Below, piece after piece: positions 35,350 to 49,207 of a DNA stretch of 64,000 nucleotides. The position numbers were made by a program, and so were the translations under genes. The notes under the pieces were generated by a model, which worked only from the letters and a program-made list of their open reading frames with translations, did no database searches and was not told the origin of the DNA. The DNA is from Xestospongia muta (Eukaryota > Porifera > Demospongiae > Haplosclerida > Petrosiidae), in contig OY848924.1 in assembly GCA_963693285.1 (NCBI GenBank), forward strand, positions 743,501 to 807,500. Reading direction: 5' to 3'. The first letter of the stretch is position 1, and each line of letters begins with the position of its first letter.

Positions 35350-37746
35350 TTATTGTGTGTCTTCCTCTTCATCAATATCTTCAGTATAGTCAAGATCCAA
35401 TTCCAGGCCATCATCAGACAAGTTTTCCTCATCGTCATCCATTTCTAAACTTGGACCTTCTAATTCTTCCAATGATCTGCATGTCTATGTAAACTTATGT
35501 CAACAAAAATGTATATATACTTATACCTTATGTCTTGGGAATTCCATTGTATGTAGTTCATCCAGACACTATCAATAAACTTGAATGACTTCTTTACTAA
35601 GACTTTCATTGGAGTTTGTCTGTCTGGTCTTCAAAGATCTTGGACATAGCATTCACTAGTAGCTCTTCTTTGTACATTCTCATTCTATAGAATACAAAGT
35701 TGTTATGAACTACATTGATATATAATAAACTAACCCAGTCCATGCAAGCTAGATTCATTCTCATGACTAAAGTATTTGTTCCAAAGTGTATACACTTTGG
35801 TATATATGTCAGAAGGTGGTGATTAAAGGACTCTACCCAGTAAGTGTCACGACACTATATAAAGCAAGTTATAAATAGAGACCAGGGCGATACATGTACT
35901 TACTCTACAATAAGATCAGCTTCTCTGTAAATTATTGTCCCCTTCAACATCTTCTCATACGCTATAACTGCAGCTGGTGTTGTTACCTTAATCTTACTGG
36001 GACAATATCCAGGACGTTTACAAGCTGACTCTTCATGGCATTTGGAATGTTCATCCTGTAAAAATATGTGATGTCATATAAACATGAATAAGAGAACCTG
36101 ATAATGTTGTATGATATTCAAGATGTTCTGACGAAGATTGTCACCAGACTGGCCACAATTCTTCATACAATAATACAAATGAATGTGCTCTTTCCTAAGC
36201 ATCCATAATCACAATATATACATGATCATATGAACTAACTTTTATCAGCTAATTCTGGAAACCAAGTTAGTCCCGCTTTCTTTACTGGTCCACAAGCAAT
36301 TGGTTTCATAACTTTAGCAACATTTTTAGTACCTGAGGAATATTGAAAGTGTATGGCTTTGTAAAGCATATCTCACCATGCCATGTATCAAAAGAGTTGA
36401 CTATGTTGAGGTCATCAATGATAAACCTCTTCACAGAAGAACAATTATCATGAGCTACTTCAACCACATTCAGTCCTAAAGAATAGTAATTTAATTGTTT
36501 GCTGTTATAAGTTGACGTAGTACCTTTTTCAATAACTTGGGGAACAACAATTTTTGTAGCTTCCAATTCCCTTGTTTGGGCTACAGCATGCTCCTTTCTT
36601 GACAGTGTCACACAGCCAACAATCCTGTGAGTACTATGCCAACATATCATAAAGCTATAGCAGCAATGCTTAATATTACCTTCCTGAAAGACAAGGTACA
36701 GTTGTGTGGTAAGCATTAGCTGTTGAGTCATGTCGTGCATCAGTTATGACCCACTGTAATCAAACTTGTGAGAGTTGTCAAAACATTATATCAATAATAC
36801 CTCTCCATTTGCTGAATACTCTGATAGGTCTTTAATTTCACAGATTGCTTTCATCATAGACTGCTCAGCACAGCATCTAACAACTTCTATACATCTTTGT
36901 GATTTATAAACTAAATCCAAACAGTCATTAGACTTGTGATTTATTATGTAATATACTTGATCTAATGTACAACTTGCCAACAGTTCCAATGCCAGAAAAG
37001 CAGCTGAAGTTAATGTACTGGCAAGGTATAATTCCAGCACATGTGAAAGCATGAACACATCTAGTACATAAAAACAATGATTATTATCAATTTTTAATAA
37101 GTACTAACTTTTGGTTGACCAAGTACCGCCCTCCAAATACTCTTGAACTAGCCCACCATTGCTTAGATCGACAAGTCTGACACTGAAACTCAACTCATAG
37201 TACATGTCCAATCTACAAGTCACAAAATCACAAATATCTTATAATACTCATGAAGCCATTGTACCTGAACTATAGATGATGTCACCCATGTTATAGCAAG
37301 ACAGTCACATGGTCACGTCAGTCCTACTACTAGCTCATGAAATGTCTTTTGCTCACAAACAAACAATGACTGATTGTCTCCATCATCACCACCAGTAAAG
37401 ATACCTATAATGTCTTAAATATTGCCAGTCATTCCTGTCATTAGATATTACCTGAATATTCCAACATTGGCTTAACAATATCCCTCTGAGCTCCACCACT
37501 ACTTTCACTGACTGTCTCATTGCCACCATCATCACCCACACCTGCCATGTCCAATAACAATCCAAGGAGCTCATGATTGTCGAGTGGTCGTGACTCTTTT
37601 GACGACATAACTGACTTCACTAATTCTAGTTGTCGAAGAAAGTTCTTTTTGTCAGCCTCACTCAAGAAATTCAGCTCCATTTGATAGCAAACTCCATGTC
37701 TCACACACTTTTTCTTGGGAGTACAAGTCTCACCAGAAGTAGCCAT
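35350..37746 (-). pseudogene. Kolobok-like transposase, nearly intact
   Basis: Minus-strand multi-exon gene. It starts at ATG 37746 (MATSGETCTPKKKCVRHGVC), with further exons near 37213-37110, 37058-36786, 36740-36306, ~36320-36237, ~36215-36120, ~36058-35905, ~35860-35740 and ~35690-35525, and a final acidic exon ending in TAA at 35350. Recognisable conserved blocks include WVITDARHDSTANAYHTTVP, VVEVAHDNCSSVKR, DTWHG, EHSKCHEESAC and YWVESFNHHLLTYIPK. The Asp-rich blocks and the W-V-E-S-F block are probable DDE residues. One in-frame TGA lies near 35637. The family is abundant but poorly characterised in invertebrates and fish; I name the superfamily with caution. Confidence 0.68.
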
Positions 37747-37836
37747 TTTAGTTTTTCAAATGAAATGACGTTCATTTGACGTCCTTAATAAAGTTGCCCT
37801 GGGCAGGGACTTTTTATACCCAACCTCCTCGTTTAA

Positions 37837-38255
<419 letters not shown>

Positions 38256-39252
38256 CTAAAGAGAGATCGAGAGAGAGAGAGAATTAAGCAATAGCTAATT
38301 ATATCAACAACAGTGTACCAGTACAAGTAGGGGTTAGTCCTACCAGGAATTCATCATTATAACAAGTAGTAGTAACAGTAACCACAAGTAGTAACTATTA
38401 TACAGTGACACTGACATAGAAACCTTCAAGAAAAATCCCCAGAACTCCAAACACTGTTAACAATCAACAATCACAAGACTAAATACAATTTACATCTAAT
38501 ACACGTAGGTTTCACAACTGTTGTAGTTTAATAGGGCAACCTGTCAAGCAATATCAACTATATACAATGTATTTCACTCTCATAGCCATATTGAGTCTAA
38601 TATTAGTTATGATAACATCATGACACTCCAACCTATATCTCCTTTATGTGGCTAGCTAGGTAACCAGACTAATAATTACTACCTCCCTTTCTAAGGTCTT
38701 CTTCCTCTAACTATTAGTACTTATTTAAACTGACAGTTGCTACCTAGCCACAAAACTTATTAGTCCTGTTTGAGATAGATCTGTGGCTGACAGTTTTAAC
38801 AGGTCAACTAGTACACTGACAACAGTTAAGGAAAAGATAGATTGATAGAAGCTCATCACAACAACTAAAAATAACTTACTACAAAATCTAGATCTATAGA
38901 TATTGGGTTTATAAGGACTAACAATAGAACACTTGTTCAATATTTAAGTATATTATTACCACATCATTATATATTAAGGACACCTCTATACTAGGACAAT
39001 TTACAAAGGCTTGAAGCACCTACATCTCATTGTACAAAAAAGGACATTTTCTTCATATATATCAGTTGTAAAGACTGCAGTGTTACAGTACTTCATAATA
39101 AAGTGAACTATCTTAATATTGCTATCCATGAGATATGTACATGTGTGTCTGTGTAATAATACTGGAAGGTTTTGTCAATACTAGTTAGACATTGTTGGAT
39201 ACTGTTATTAGACATAAGTTATTAATAGTTATATACAACATGGACAATAATT

Positions 39253-39254
<2 letters not shown>

Positions 39255-39289
<35 letters not shown>
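39255..39289. repeat. (AC)n microsatellite
   Basis: About 17 AC units in an intron of the kinase relic. Confidence 0.95.
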
Positions 39290-39291
<2 letters not shown>

Positions 39292-41076
39292 GTGTACATA
39301 TGATAGCTAACCTGTGTTGGTAGTTGTCATTAATTGCTCTAGAGAGACCAAGTCAGCAATTTTGACAACACCTTTACTGACAAGAATATTTTGTGGCTCA
39401 AGTCATGATGGATAATGTCATTAGAATGTATCCATTCAACTCCAACAAGTATCTGATGTAAATAGTTCTAAAGAGAGAATAAAATAATGATAAATATAAA
39501 AATAGTTACAGGTTAGTATAAAGGAAACTTAGATGACAACAGTTGTAATAATAGTTGAAGTGATTACAGACACATTTCTTTCACCCTCTTTCCCTTTGCC
39601 CCTGTCATTATTTACTTTAATTGTTTGTTCATCTAGTCCTCTAGGTAATGAGTGTCTAATACAACTATCTAAGTCTTGATCCATATATTCAAATACTAAA
39701 TGTACTATGAGCAGCAGACACAGTGTATCTAATATAAGAAGTGAAATGAAGCAATCTGATTGGTCAACATGATACAAGTCAATTATACACCTTGGTCTCA
39801 TTAGCTATGTACACCTCTGGTCTACAGTCATCAGTATATAAATCACATATCTACCTCAACCTCAGTGTATAATCTATACATATACTACTAGAATATGTGA
39901 ACATGATAGTATAACAGTATGTGTATGTACTACCTAGAATGTTCTATAACAATATTGTACACATTGATGAAATCAATCAAAGGACATGATGTATGTAACT
40001 TTAACAGTCAAACACAAATCATCACTTACTTTAAAGACCTGCTTGTTATCACTTGTAGAGATTATTGTAAACTTGTAATAAAATATAGAAATTGTTATTA
40101 ACAAGAAATCATAGACTCCAGGGTTTGTGTCACATATTAATATCACAATACATTGTAACACTTGTTATAGTAGAACCTCCACTACAAGTGGTCAAGTAAT
40201 TTCAATTTGCACTTATTCTAGTCAGTTGATTGAGGAATGCAATTAGTACTAATTAAAATAGGGGTGTGGTTAAACAGAAACCACATGGAAGACAACTAAA
40301 CATAATCCTACATTATTAAACTTAAAACTAGAGCAATCATAGTGAGGGAGAACAAGACATGTACACAAGATAAGCTGCTACCATATCAAGTTTATTGTAT
40401 CATTAAAGGTCATGTCTAGAGTGTCAGTAACAGATAATGTACTTTAATGGGAAATTAATACTACATACCTTAGACCCTAATCTTTAAACATTAGAACAAA
40501 AATAGATTTGGTAGGTAAGATTCAGTTATATTTGATTCAAACCCAAAAACTACCAGTCCTATTCATTGTGTATTAAACTGATCCACACCACATACACTCT
40601 TAATATTAACTATAGACAGTAAAATATGACATCACCTAAGTTATATAGCTGTGTTAACATAGTTCAATTACCTCAATCAATTTCACTCTAACTTCCTTGC
40701 CTTTAACTTGACATATATAATCATATGGTTCTCATAATATCTATTAACAACACACAATTATGACACATAACAAAGAATTATACTAATAAACATATTCGTT
40801 CATAGTCATCTGCTTTCTTTACTCGACCAACAACCATATTCCACGTGGATCACACTACCACGCCTACTAAAAATAATGAGCTCCGCCTATTAATTATCTT
40901 TATGAGCCCCACCTCTCAAATGCAAACTTATCAGATTGATTTTTCTCTCAGTGACATTGTCAAAATGAGTGATATCTACATGAAATTAAAGTAAGTAAAG
41001 TTACTAACTGTTGTTGTCAAATTACCTAGTTTAGTCCCTTATATTGTAATATTACCTATAATTCATTTTTACATAG

Positions 41077-41261
41077 ACACAAAAGCAGATCAAGAAGCCA
41101 CTCAACTGTTGACAGTCAATGCTGAGAACCTAATGCCTGCAGTGTCTGAAGTACTCAATGTTACTGAGAGTGCTATAATAGCAGTACCTCCTGAAGATCA
41201 TGCTCAACTAACTGGCCTAATAAGCTGGGTCAAAAGTTCATCTGAAGCTACACCACCTTGA
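41077..41261 (+). pseudogene. Orphan duplicate of the vinculin-tail last exon
   Basis: After an acceptor (ACATAG, 41071-41076), an open exon encodes TVNAENLMPAVSEVLNVTES and ends SSSEATPP then TGA. It is clearly homologous to 2236-2399 (shared TVNAENLM, TESA, VPPED, LTGL). No other exon of that gene lies upstream. A nearby short frame (MSDIYMKLK, 40965-40991) ends in a donor, but its phase does not fit this exon. The 3' flank also matches the first copy. Probably a truncated duplicate, unless upstream exons have diverged beyond recognition. Confidence 0.78.
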
Positions 41262-44200
41262 ATTGATTTTATATAATTTGTACCATGTCATGTTTTTATA
41301 ATTACAATATTTTATATTAACAAGTGTATTAGAGACTGCAACAGTTTTTAAGCTGAAGTTTATATATCACCAGATAATAGTTCATCCTTTTTGACATAGT
41401 TATTTACATTACCTTATATAATTCTTTATTTACCTCAATTGTTTGATATAGTTTTGAATGTTTTTTTGTGAAATTTGTGTGAGTTCTCCTCAATTCAAAA
41501 CTTTTTTAGTTCTATATATTGTACACATTGTCTGAGGGAATGCACAGAATTAATGGATAATACAAGTAGTTGCTGTATTATTATTGAAAGCACTTACCCA
41601 ATGGCTAACTTAGTTTGAAGTTATCATTGTAAACTGCACTAGGTTCAGTGTGGGTCATCACATTATGTAGATAATCAACTCACAGATATCAAAAGCTCAG
41701 CCATGAGTTTCAGTAGCAGTTCAAGAGTTTAGTGAGTTCAATATTATTATATAATAATGAATTAGTTAATTAAGGAAATATTTACATGTATATTAGTGTA
41801 GTTGTACATTTATAAACATCTTTAATATTTCATTAGCTATTATGATACCATAACTGTCATTGTTACCAAATATCTCAGTATTTCTTGTTGAAGTATGTTA
41901 GTTACCAGTATAATTCAATTGAGTTGCAGAAGGATGATTGTCCCTTACAAATACAGCTGGTAAGAGAATTAGCTGTTTGCTAACATTGGAATGAATCTTC
42001 CATAGTAGTAGTTAATCAGTTCTAGAAGGACCTACTATAAAGAAAATTGCATCATTTACTGATAATAATTCAGCCTTTACATTATATGGTATTATAGAGA
42101 GATACTGAAGTATACTGTCCTTAAAAGAGCTATACTGAGGTATCTTCGTACCAATGGAAAAAAATGCAGTGTCATTCATACAACAGTCCTCCTCTAGTTG
42201 ATATTACTGAAGTGTTATCAATTACTGAGGTTGATCAACTAGAAAGGACTACATGAAACAGCTGTTGATTTTACAAGTGAAATGAACACATGAAACAACC
42301 AAACTACAGTCACTGTCACTGAAGTCTTACGTCAGCTGAAAAGAGATAGTGCCTGGCTATACTCAAATTCAAATCTACTGCTTCTATAACATAGAAGTTT
42401 AGAATGTATATTCCAACATGGATGTCAATTTTTCATAAATATCTGTTGTTAATTGCATAACATTCTAAACAGAGGGTTCTACTCCAAAATCAACAATGGT
42501 GGTTAAGTTCATGGAAAATATTTAATTATTAGACTCTTTTAAAAGGGAACTTTCTACCTAGTTTTGCAAGACCAAACCCTTCTGCTAACCTTGTGAAACA
42601 ACCACTAAAATTCACCATCAGCCAACTTAGCATTCATCAAATTGATTACTATAGCCTTAGAAATCATAGTATCAGAAAAAACTGTATAAAACGTATAGGG
42701 AGTTGTATAAGTTATTTATTGTACTGAAAAATAGAGCAATCTGATTGGTCAATTAAGGCATAACATGCTACAACTGTAAACATTTTCTGTCTCTATCAAA
42801 TACATTGACCACATCATCCTTATTATATGTATATTGAACTGTGATACTTTTGTTAAACCCGAGACAGCAGTACACCACAATATTAACTGAACCCAGTTAC
42901 TAAAAATAGACAAGTAGTTACTATAAATAGTTACAGTCATTATGACATAATGACATCATACAGTCTTAAATACTAACTATATCTTGTTAGTTCAGTTGTA
43001 TATTATTTTGTCCCTTCTCTATTTAATATCTATTATTAATATCCATATGTCATGTAATATAATTAATATTATTTATTATATAATATTATTATATATTGGT
43101 ATATATATCTTTAGAAATTTGATAAGAAGTCTTTACTTTTTGATCAGGACACTAACCTCCTAATATAATCATTAATTTTATACCTAATAAATTATAGCAA
43201 ATACGGCCATAAACTATTTTGTTGTAATTTCCTTTAAGCAAATCAGTTGAACTACTATAGCTTTTCAGTGTGTGACTTACACTCACTAACATGTGGTATA
43301 AAAAGTATGTATAGTATTACTACAGTGTAAGCTGTAGCTATTTTAATTATTATTAAATTGTAGGAGTGTACTCAATAGAGATTCTGTCAGGTGAACACTT
43401 TCAAGCATCTAGTTGGCTGTAAGTAACATCACCCACATATCTATAATTATATATAGCGTAACTTTCAGATAAAATTTGTTTGTATATAGTCAGGTTGTCT
43501 ACCATGACTGATGTCACTTCAGACTTAATAAGAAACACTGATTGATCTTTGTGCAGACTTTGGATCTTGTTGAATTTGTGGTACATTTGTAATCAAAAGA
43601 AATTGGTAAGTAATATACTTGAAGAATTAGTTACTGAACTGCCATCATGTGATATTACATAATATGCATGAAGTGATAGCTTATATAGTCTTACACAGTC
43701 AAACTTTAGAGATTGAATGTGATAACTCTCAGTGGTAAGTGCTGTATCCACTGGTATTCAAAAGATGCTTGTTTGAGCTGAGTAGCTGCTACAAATTGTA
43801 ATATCTAGAGCAGTATGAAGATAAATAAGATCAATGACTAAGTTAGAAGCTATGTATACAGAAGTTATGTTATAAATACTAAAGTTTACAATTATCCTGG
43901 ACGGACTAGAGATCAAAGCCATATTTATCATTAAATCTAGTATAACACTACATGAGACAAACCCTCCGTATGCATGTATTCTTAGTATAATTGGACATTC
44001 ACAAAACAGAATCAATGAAAGGCACTAAAGTGCCGAACCTCGCTGTAGTTTCTAAGTTATTTATAAATTCTATGCCAGCTTAGGCCCAGCTATGATGTTG
44101 TTATTGCAAGAAAATTTATTAACATTCCAGAAGGTGTGGTTATAAAATGGTAATTTTTGTCATTCTGTATATGCTCATTAATTGTTGCTTGATTTCTAGC

Positions 44201-44792
44201 TTTGCCATGTTTGTGAAGCAGTAACTGAGTAAGTGATAGTATCATTCAATTGCCAAGCAAGATTAAGTGCTAATTTCTGATGAAAAGTTTCTCTGAGTCT
44301 TTACATGACCCTTTAAAATGTATCAATATTTCATATATAAAATTTATTGTAACTTGAAGATGAAATGTTCTTTGGTAACGTCCCGTAGTACAAATATAAA
44401 TCGATATATTATCTAATAGTAGCAGTCTTCTCAGTGCTTGGAGACGTTTCCTGAATGCGTTACTTCGCTCCAAGTCCACAAAACATTTTTCAGAACTTTT
44501 CTAACGATTACTTCGACCAACAGCCTTCTATCTTGCTGATCCGTATTCCTCTGAGATTGTTTACAACATACTAAAAAATCTCCACGTTAAGTTTTTTTAC
44601 TTTTCGAGAAACGGCACTTGACCTCTGCAGCCTGAAAATTCTTTTGCGAGTTTTAAGCTTCTGTTTTCCTTGACGATGTTCTTGATACTACTGTTGTAAA
44701 GTCCACATGTTTTTCTATTCGTTGCTAAACGTTGGTAGCTGCTAATGCTTCGGTTGCCAAGTTATAGCAGTTCAAAAAAAACAGGCAGTGCA

Positions 44793-44831
<39 letters not shown>

Positions 44832-45986
44832 ACTACAGTACCCTCGCTATGCGCCCACGCACAGCGAGGTTAATAATTATGAGGGCATAGCCCTAGGGAT
44901 TGTTGATATTGCTAAGTGTATTTCCAATACATTCAACTTAGAGATGTTGTAAGTGTCATAAGATGAACACATTACATAGTTACCAAATATATCAGACCTA
45001 AGTACATACAATGTAGTAATTAGACAGTACAATAATAAACATTATAGCACTTTGTGGTGATGGGCAAGAATTAATAGAAATAGATGTGAAAAAGAACATT
45101 CATGTATACCAGCTAAGAAGTACTTGAAATATTACATTAAATATGTATTGACCTTTCACTGATGGCTATTATAATTATCACAGCTACAATGAGTAAAATT
45201 ATTATAAGAAACAAACCAACACTATGAACAGTATGATTGATGTACATTCCCTCATAGATAAGAGTGTGATGTTTACATCTAATAAGTAGTGTGTATTTTT
45301 ATATACTCTATCTGAGACTTAATACATCATTTGTTTTTATAATGTACTTGAGGGAAAGCACATTTATCACAACTTGCTTTATTTGTTATCATAATTTCAC
45401 TCATAGTAGCTATGATAGGATATCTATTGGGACAGTATGTTATGTTTATTGTAGTTTCCAAAGGTTGTACATGTATGTCTTCAGATTTTTTTCTCTGGCA
45501 GCGAAGGTATTTGAGGAGGGATCATGATGATATAGATTGGGTTTAATTTATTTTGTGTGTTAATAATCATCACGTTTTTAATATACAGAGAGGTTCATTT
45601 TTGCAAAAGTAATGAGTCTGTCATAGTAAAAATGCACAAAGTAAATGTTCATACATTTTAATTTTGAGGCTGCTGGTAACAAAGATTTGTGAGAAAGAAG
45701 GAAAAAGCAAATACAAGTCATTACTAACTGGGTTTTCAGTACCATTACTAATTATTAAGAGAATCTCTTCTTAAGACATGTTTATTGTCTTGTGATACTG
45801 TTTACAGTGAATTATATCAGTAAAGAGAAAGTACAAAGTACATCATGCAATTGTTGTTATTGCTAAAGGAAAATATACTTTAAAATAGTACAATGTTTAG
45901 AACTAAGACACTTTTAACCTTCAGACTTTTATTTGGAGAAGTTATTCTGTAGGAACACATCAAAACTTTATATCAAGTCTTGAAAT
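41262..45986. other. Duplicated flank and repeats, no intact gene seen
   Basis: Parts (41525-41780, 43250-43680) match the flank of the first vinculin-tail gene. About 43798-43985 is a dispersed repeat shared with 20450-20640. Minus-strand frames at 43401, 43758 and 44270 show no recognisable motif. I see no convincing protein-coding exon. Confidence 0.5.
44036..44871. repeat. Element with AACCTCGCTGT inverted ends
   Basis: AACCTCGCTGT (44036-44046) is inverted at 44861-44871. The interior is richer in CpG than its flanks and holds an (AC)n run at 44794-44826. No transposase seen; class unknown. Confidence 0.5.
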
Positions 45987-46485
45987 ATGGCTAATATACA
46001 AATCTCTTCTGATAAAAGGAATCATGTGAGTTTGTATTTAGTATATGTACTATATAGTGTAGTCCAAACATTTTATATTATTGTTATCAATGGACACAAA
46101 GTTATCTCTTGTAGAATATGTACATTAGTAAGGTTACTTATAGTATATAACAATGTATAGGGTCCAATAGTCTAATGGTAGACAATTGTCCACTGCATAT
46201 TATTAGTATATTAGAGTAGAGATGGCAAAACAACAAAGTAAGTGAATGTAGAATAATTCCTAAGAAATGGAGACAGGAAATAGTTATTACTATTAATACC
46301 TTATTGGATCTTTGTTTTAACCATTGAAGAGACAACCTCGATTGAAAATTATCTATATCTTATAAATCTATATCTTACTATTTCAGAGCTATGATTTACC
46401 ACTTTTCAATGCTGCTAAAGATGGAGACCTAGAGAGATTGATGTCAGCTCTTAAGAATGGAGCAGATGTAAATTATAAAGATGAG
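45987..46485 (+). CDS. 5' fragment of a third ankyrin gene
   Basis: Exon 45987-46025 encodes MANIQISSDKRNH before a GTGAGT donor. Exon 46387-46485 follows an acceptor TTTCAG and encodes 33 codons of an ankyrin repeat (YDLPLFNAAKDGDLERLMSA, GADVNYKDE) before a GTTAGT donor. The layout, 13 codons then a 33-codon phase-0 exon, is that of the two full ankyrin genes. No further exons follow before the truncated MULE begins at 46634. It may be a broken paralogue or an alternative first-exon pair that splices into the downstream gene (phase 0 would fit). Confidence 0.65.
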
Positions 46486-46633
46486 GTTAGTTTTAAATAA
46501 TAATTTTGTTTCTGGTATAAATGTCATTCAATAAAATTAGCAAGAATACTTAATACATGTACTTATTACGGAAAAGTGACATAAAAATAATTAATGACAT
46601 CTCAAACTAGCAATGTTAATTGTGAATTTAAAT

Positions 46634-48357
46634 CTTGTCACTATGTCTCTAAGCAACTTGCATTTCGAAAAAACATTGCCCTTATAGCCACAGACAAGGA
46701 TGGTCTGTACACTGCTTCTTCTAGTGAAGGTACATAATTATTATATATTATGGCTTATAACTACTAACATTATTGTGGTGTTTGAATTAGGTACTCTGAG
46801 TGTGAGCAATGATGCATGTCAGTGCAAGTTTTTGAGTACAATGAAACTGCCTTGCAGGGACATGTTTGCAGTACATGAAAAAGAAGGTGTTTCTCTTTTG
46901 TCAGCAAGGGATATTCCTGACCGTTGGAAGATGTCTTACCTTCAGCAGGTGTTTAGAATCATGAAGCAGCAGCAAATGATGAGACTTATCAAGTAACTCC
47001 AGTAAGTTATATTATGTCAGTTAATTATATAGTTGTCTCTTAAGTGTATGTCCACAGAACAAAAGGAAACAGTGCTGTCTCAACATGACAAATTCAGGAG
47101 AGCCAAGGCAATAATTGAGCAATTACCTTCTCTTGCTTCAGAAGTTGGAATGGATGAGTTCAAGGAGTGAATAGATGTATTGGAGCAATTGCATAGTATA
47201 TGGGAAAGAGGTGGACTGGCTGTTGTCACTGAGGAAGTAGCTTCTAGTCATCAGTGCTTTGAAATGATTGGTAAGTGTAAATATAGTATTAGTTATACCT
47301 GATTTTAATTTTCACAAATACAGATGATAATTACAAAGACAATGAAGGTACAGACACATTACATGAATGTTTATTAGGTGTACTTTTTAGATAATCTGGA
47401 TTGTCTAATACACTGCTTAAATGAAGATGTTGGATATGTCAATGATCTAGATAGTACCAGTGTTGACATCCAGAGTGAAGGTTTCTTTACTGCCATTAAT
47501 TTCGAACATCTGTTGATTACTTTCAGATAATAATGAGAACATAGCAGGTAGATCTAGTATTGGAGATACACAATGTGACTCAGATAAGGAGAACAATGGT
47601 GAGTATATGTACAGTATATGTTTACAGTTGTTATATGTAGGTAACATTATTTCAGGTCTAGATAGTGTTAAACTACCACCTAAGATGAGGAAAAGGGGAA
47701 GGCCTAAGGGAGCAGAGAAAACAGTTATAGGTCTGCCTAATAAGAAACAAAAACTAAACAAGCCCATTACCTTCTTAAAGAAACCTCCTGTTGACAGAGA
47801 GAAGGGTATGTGACCTCTAACTGCATTCTTAACAATTAATTAATATTTTATAGTAATTTTGCTCTGGTTTGTTGACCCCATTATTGCTGAGGCTGCCATT
47901 TCCCGTAAAGCTTTGATTAAAGATCAGGTGGAGATAAGGCCTGAGAAAGTGACTTCTTCTTGTTTGGATCCACAAGTGTGCCTAGAAATATGCAAGAAAT
48001 ACTTCACAAGAAAAGCCTGGTTAGCAGTAGAAGACATAATTGCTACCATAAAAGGAAGCCCTCTGTTGTATTGTGGCAGATGTAGAAGTCCTATCAATGA
48101 TGAAACTGAGTCATCCATACAATGTGATAGTTGCTTAATTTGGTACCATTTTAAATGTATCAACTTGCATAATCTACTAAAGTCTAAACTTTGGTTATGT
48201 AGATCTTGTCATAATAATAAATACCTGTGGTCAAGTTTGATTTTTGAAATCCAAAGTCACAGCCATGTGCATTGCGTCCGTCTACGTCCGGATATGACAC
48301 TGCCGGACCTGTAGTGCTGGAAAACTCAATCCAGCTGCTGGACCTCTAGCTGCTGCG
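46634..48357 (+). mobile_element. Truncated second MULE copy
   Basis: This copy matches the first element from about 5944 to its right end, including the right terminal repeat and the following AAAATCATT (48358-48366). The left half is missing, and the left junction (CTTGTCACTATG) joins unrelated ankyrin intron sequence. Confidence 0.9.
46639..48314 (+). pseudogene. MULE transposase C-terminal half
   Basis: It keeps the SWIM region (the last pair reads CRDM where copy 1 has CRHM, so the zinc-binding His is lost), the AT-hook KRGRPKG (intact NKKQK here) and the PHD finger (47859-48314). A TGA at about 47167 replaces the CGA seen in copy 1 at about 6478. The DDE core is absent. Confidence 0.85.
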
Positions 48358-48579
48358 AAAATCATTAGTAGTCGAGTCTAGTATAGATATCAGACTAGTA
48401 TTATCAGATTTAGAGAGGGGGACTCATAATAACCATTCCTCTTAAAATAAATAAAGCAATGATACTGTTTTCAATTGCAGAGTTGAACCCAACCCAAAGC
48501 AGATTTAAACTCTACTTGTGGAAGTATTTATAATTAAATACATTTACGTCTGCATAAGGAGTCTGAGGGTAGCCCCTGT

Positions 48580-48694
48580 AGTTAGAAAGGATTGAGCCCC
48601 ACCCAAATCGTCTAATGACGTCTCAAACGTCACGTGATGGCGCTCTTTCCCAGCAAAGAAAGAGAAGTTGTTGTATATACGAGTGACTAAGTTG
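48580..48694 (+). promoter_or_regulatory. Probable promoter and 5'UTR exon of the second ANK gene
   Basis: Same elements as at 7900-8012: TGACGTC (48616-48622), E-box TCACGTGA (48630-48637), and a donor GTAAGT at 48695. Conservation is expected from recent duplication, so it does not by itself prove function. Confidence 0.48.
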
Positions 48695-49207
48695 GTAAGT
48701 AATATAAAGTAGAAGTTAATTAGTAGTATTGTATGTAGATAATATGAGTCATGGGTCATGTTAACACTTGCAGTACTACAGTGTTTACTTGTTGACTACA
48801 TACACGAGATATGTTACTTCTTATGACATTTGATTGAAGAGGAAGTACATTCTTTTCTATGACTTAGTGTATTTCTAGCTAGTTCTGGTAACAAGAGAGT
48901 ATTTCAGACAATTACAAAGATAGAAGAGTTAAGGCTGTGTAAACACAAGCTATGTTCATTTGTTTTTGGAGATCCAACTTTTTAACTCTCTATGATTGAA
49001 AAAAGTGTCTTTAGTTGTTTGAATGTTTAAGATATTATACTTGAGATGATGTTGACATGATCATGTTGTATATGATTGAACAATGACAATAAATGAAGAT
49101 GATACAGTTTATAGTATAACTGATATATGTACATTGATATCTAATGTTCTATTATAGAACTAGATCAACTTAACAGTACAAGTCAAGGGCTGCCAGGCCT
49201 CCCGACA

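Larger units (their letters stand above)
34376..37832 (-). mobile_element. TTAA-flanked DNA transposon, Kolobok-like
   Basis: 3457 bp inserted in the CDK relic. TTAA flanks both ends (34372-34375, 37833-37836). Inverted ends: AGGAGGTCGAGTATAAACAG at 34376 and, on the other strand from 37832, ACGAGGAGGTTGGGTATAAA, which matches after a 2-3 base offset. It carries a long multi-exon minus-strand transposase-like gene and a shorter plus-strand gene, convergent. TTAA targets occur in piggyBac and Kolobok. The encoded protein is not piggyBac-like, so Kolobok is the tentative call. Confidence 0.72.

Noticed and set aside
39255..39289. A CRISPR-like or functional repeat array
   Set aside because: It is a plain AC microsatellite, as is 44794-44826. 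No direct repeats with unique spacers occur in the window.
40965..40991. A short start MSDIYMKLK with a donor, as first exon of the duplicated vinculin-tail exon
   Set aside because: The phase at the donor does not fit the acceptor at 41076; joining them would put the vinculin exon out of frame.
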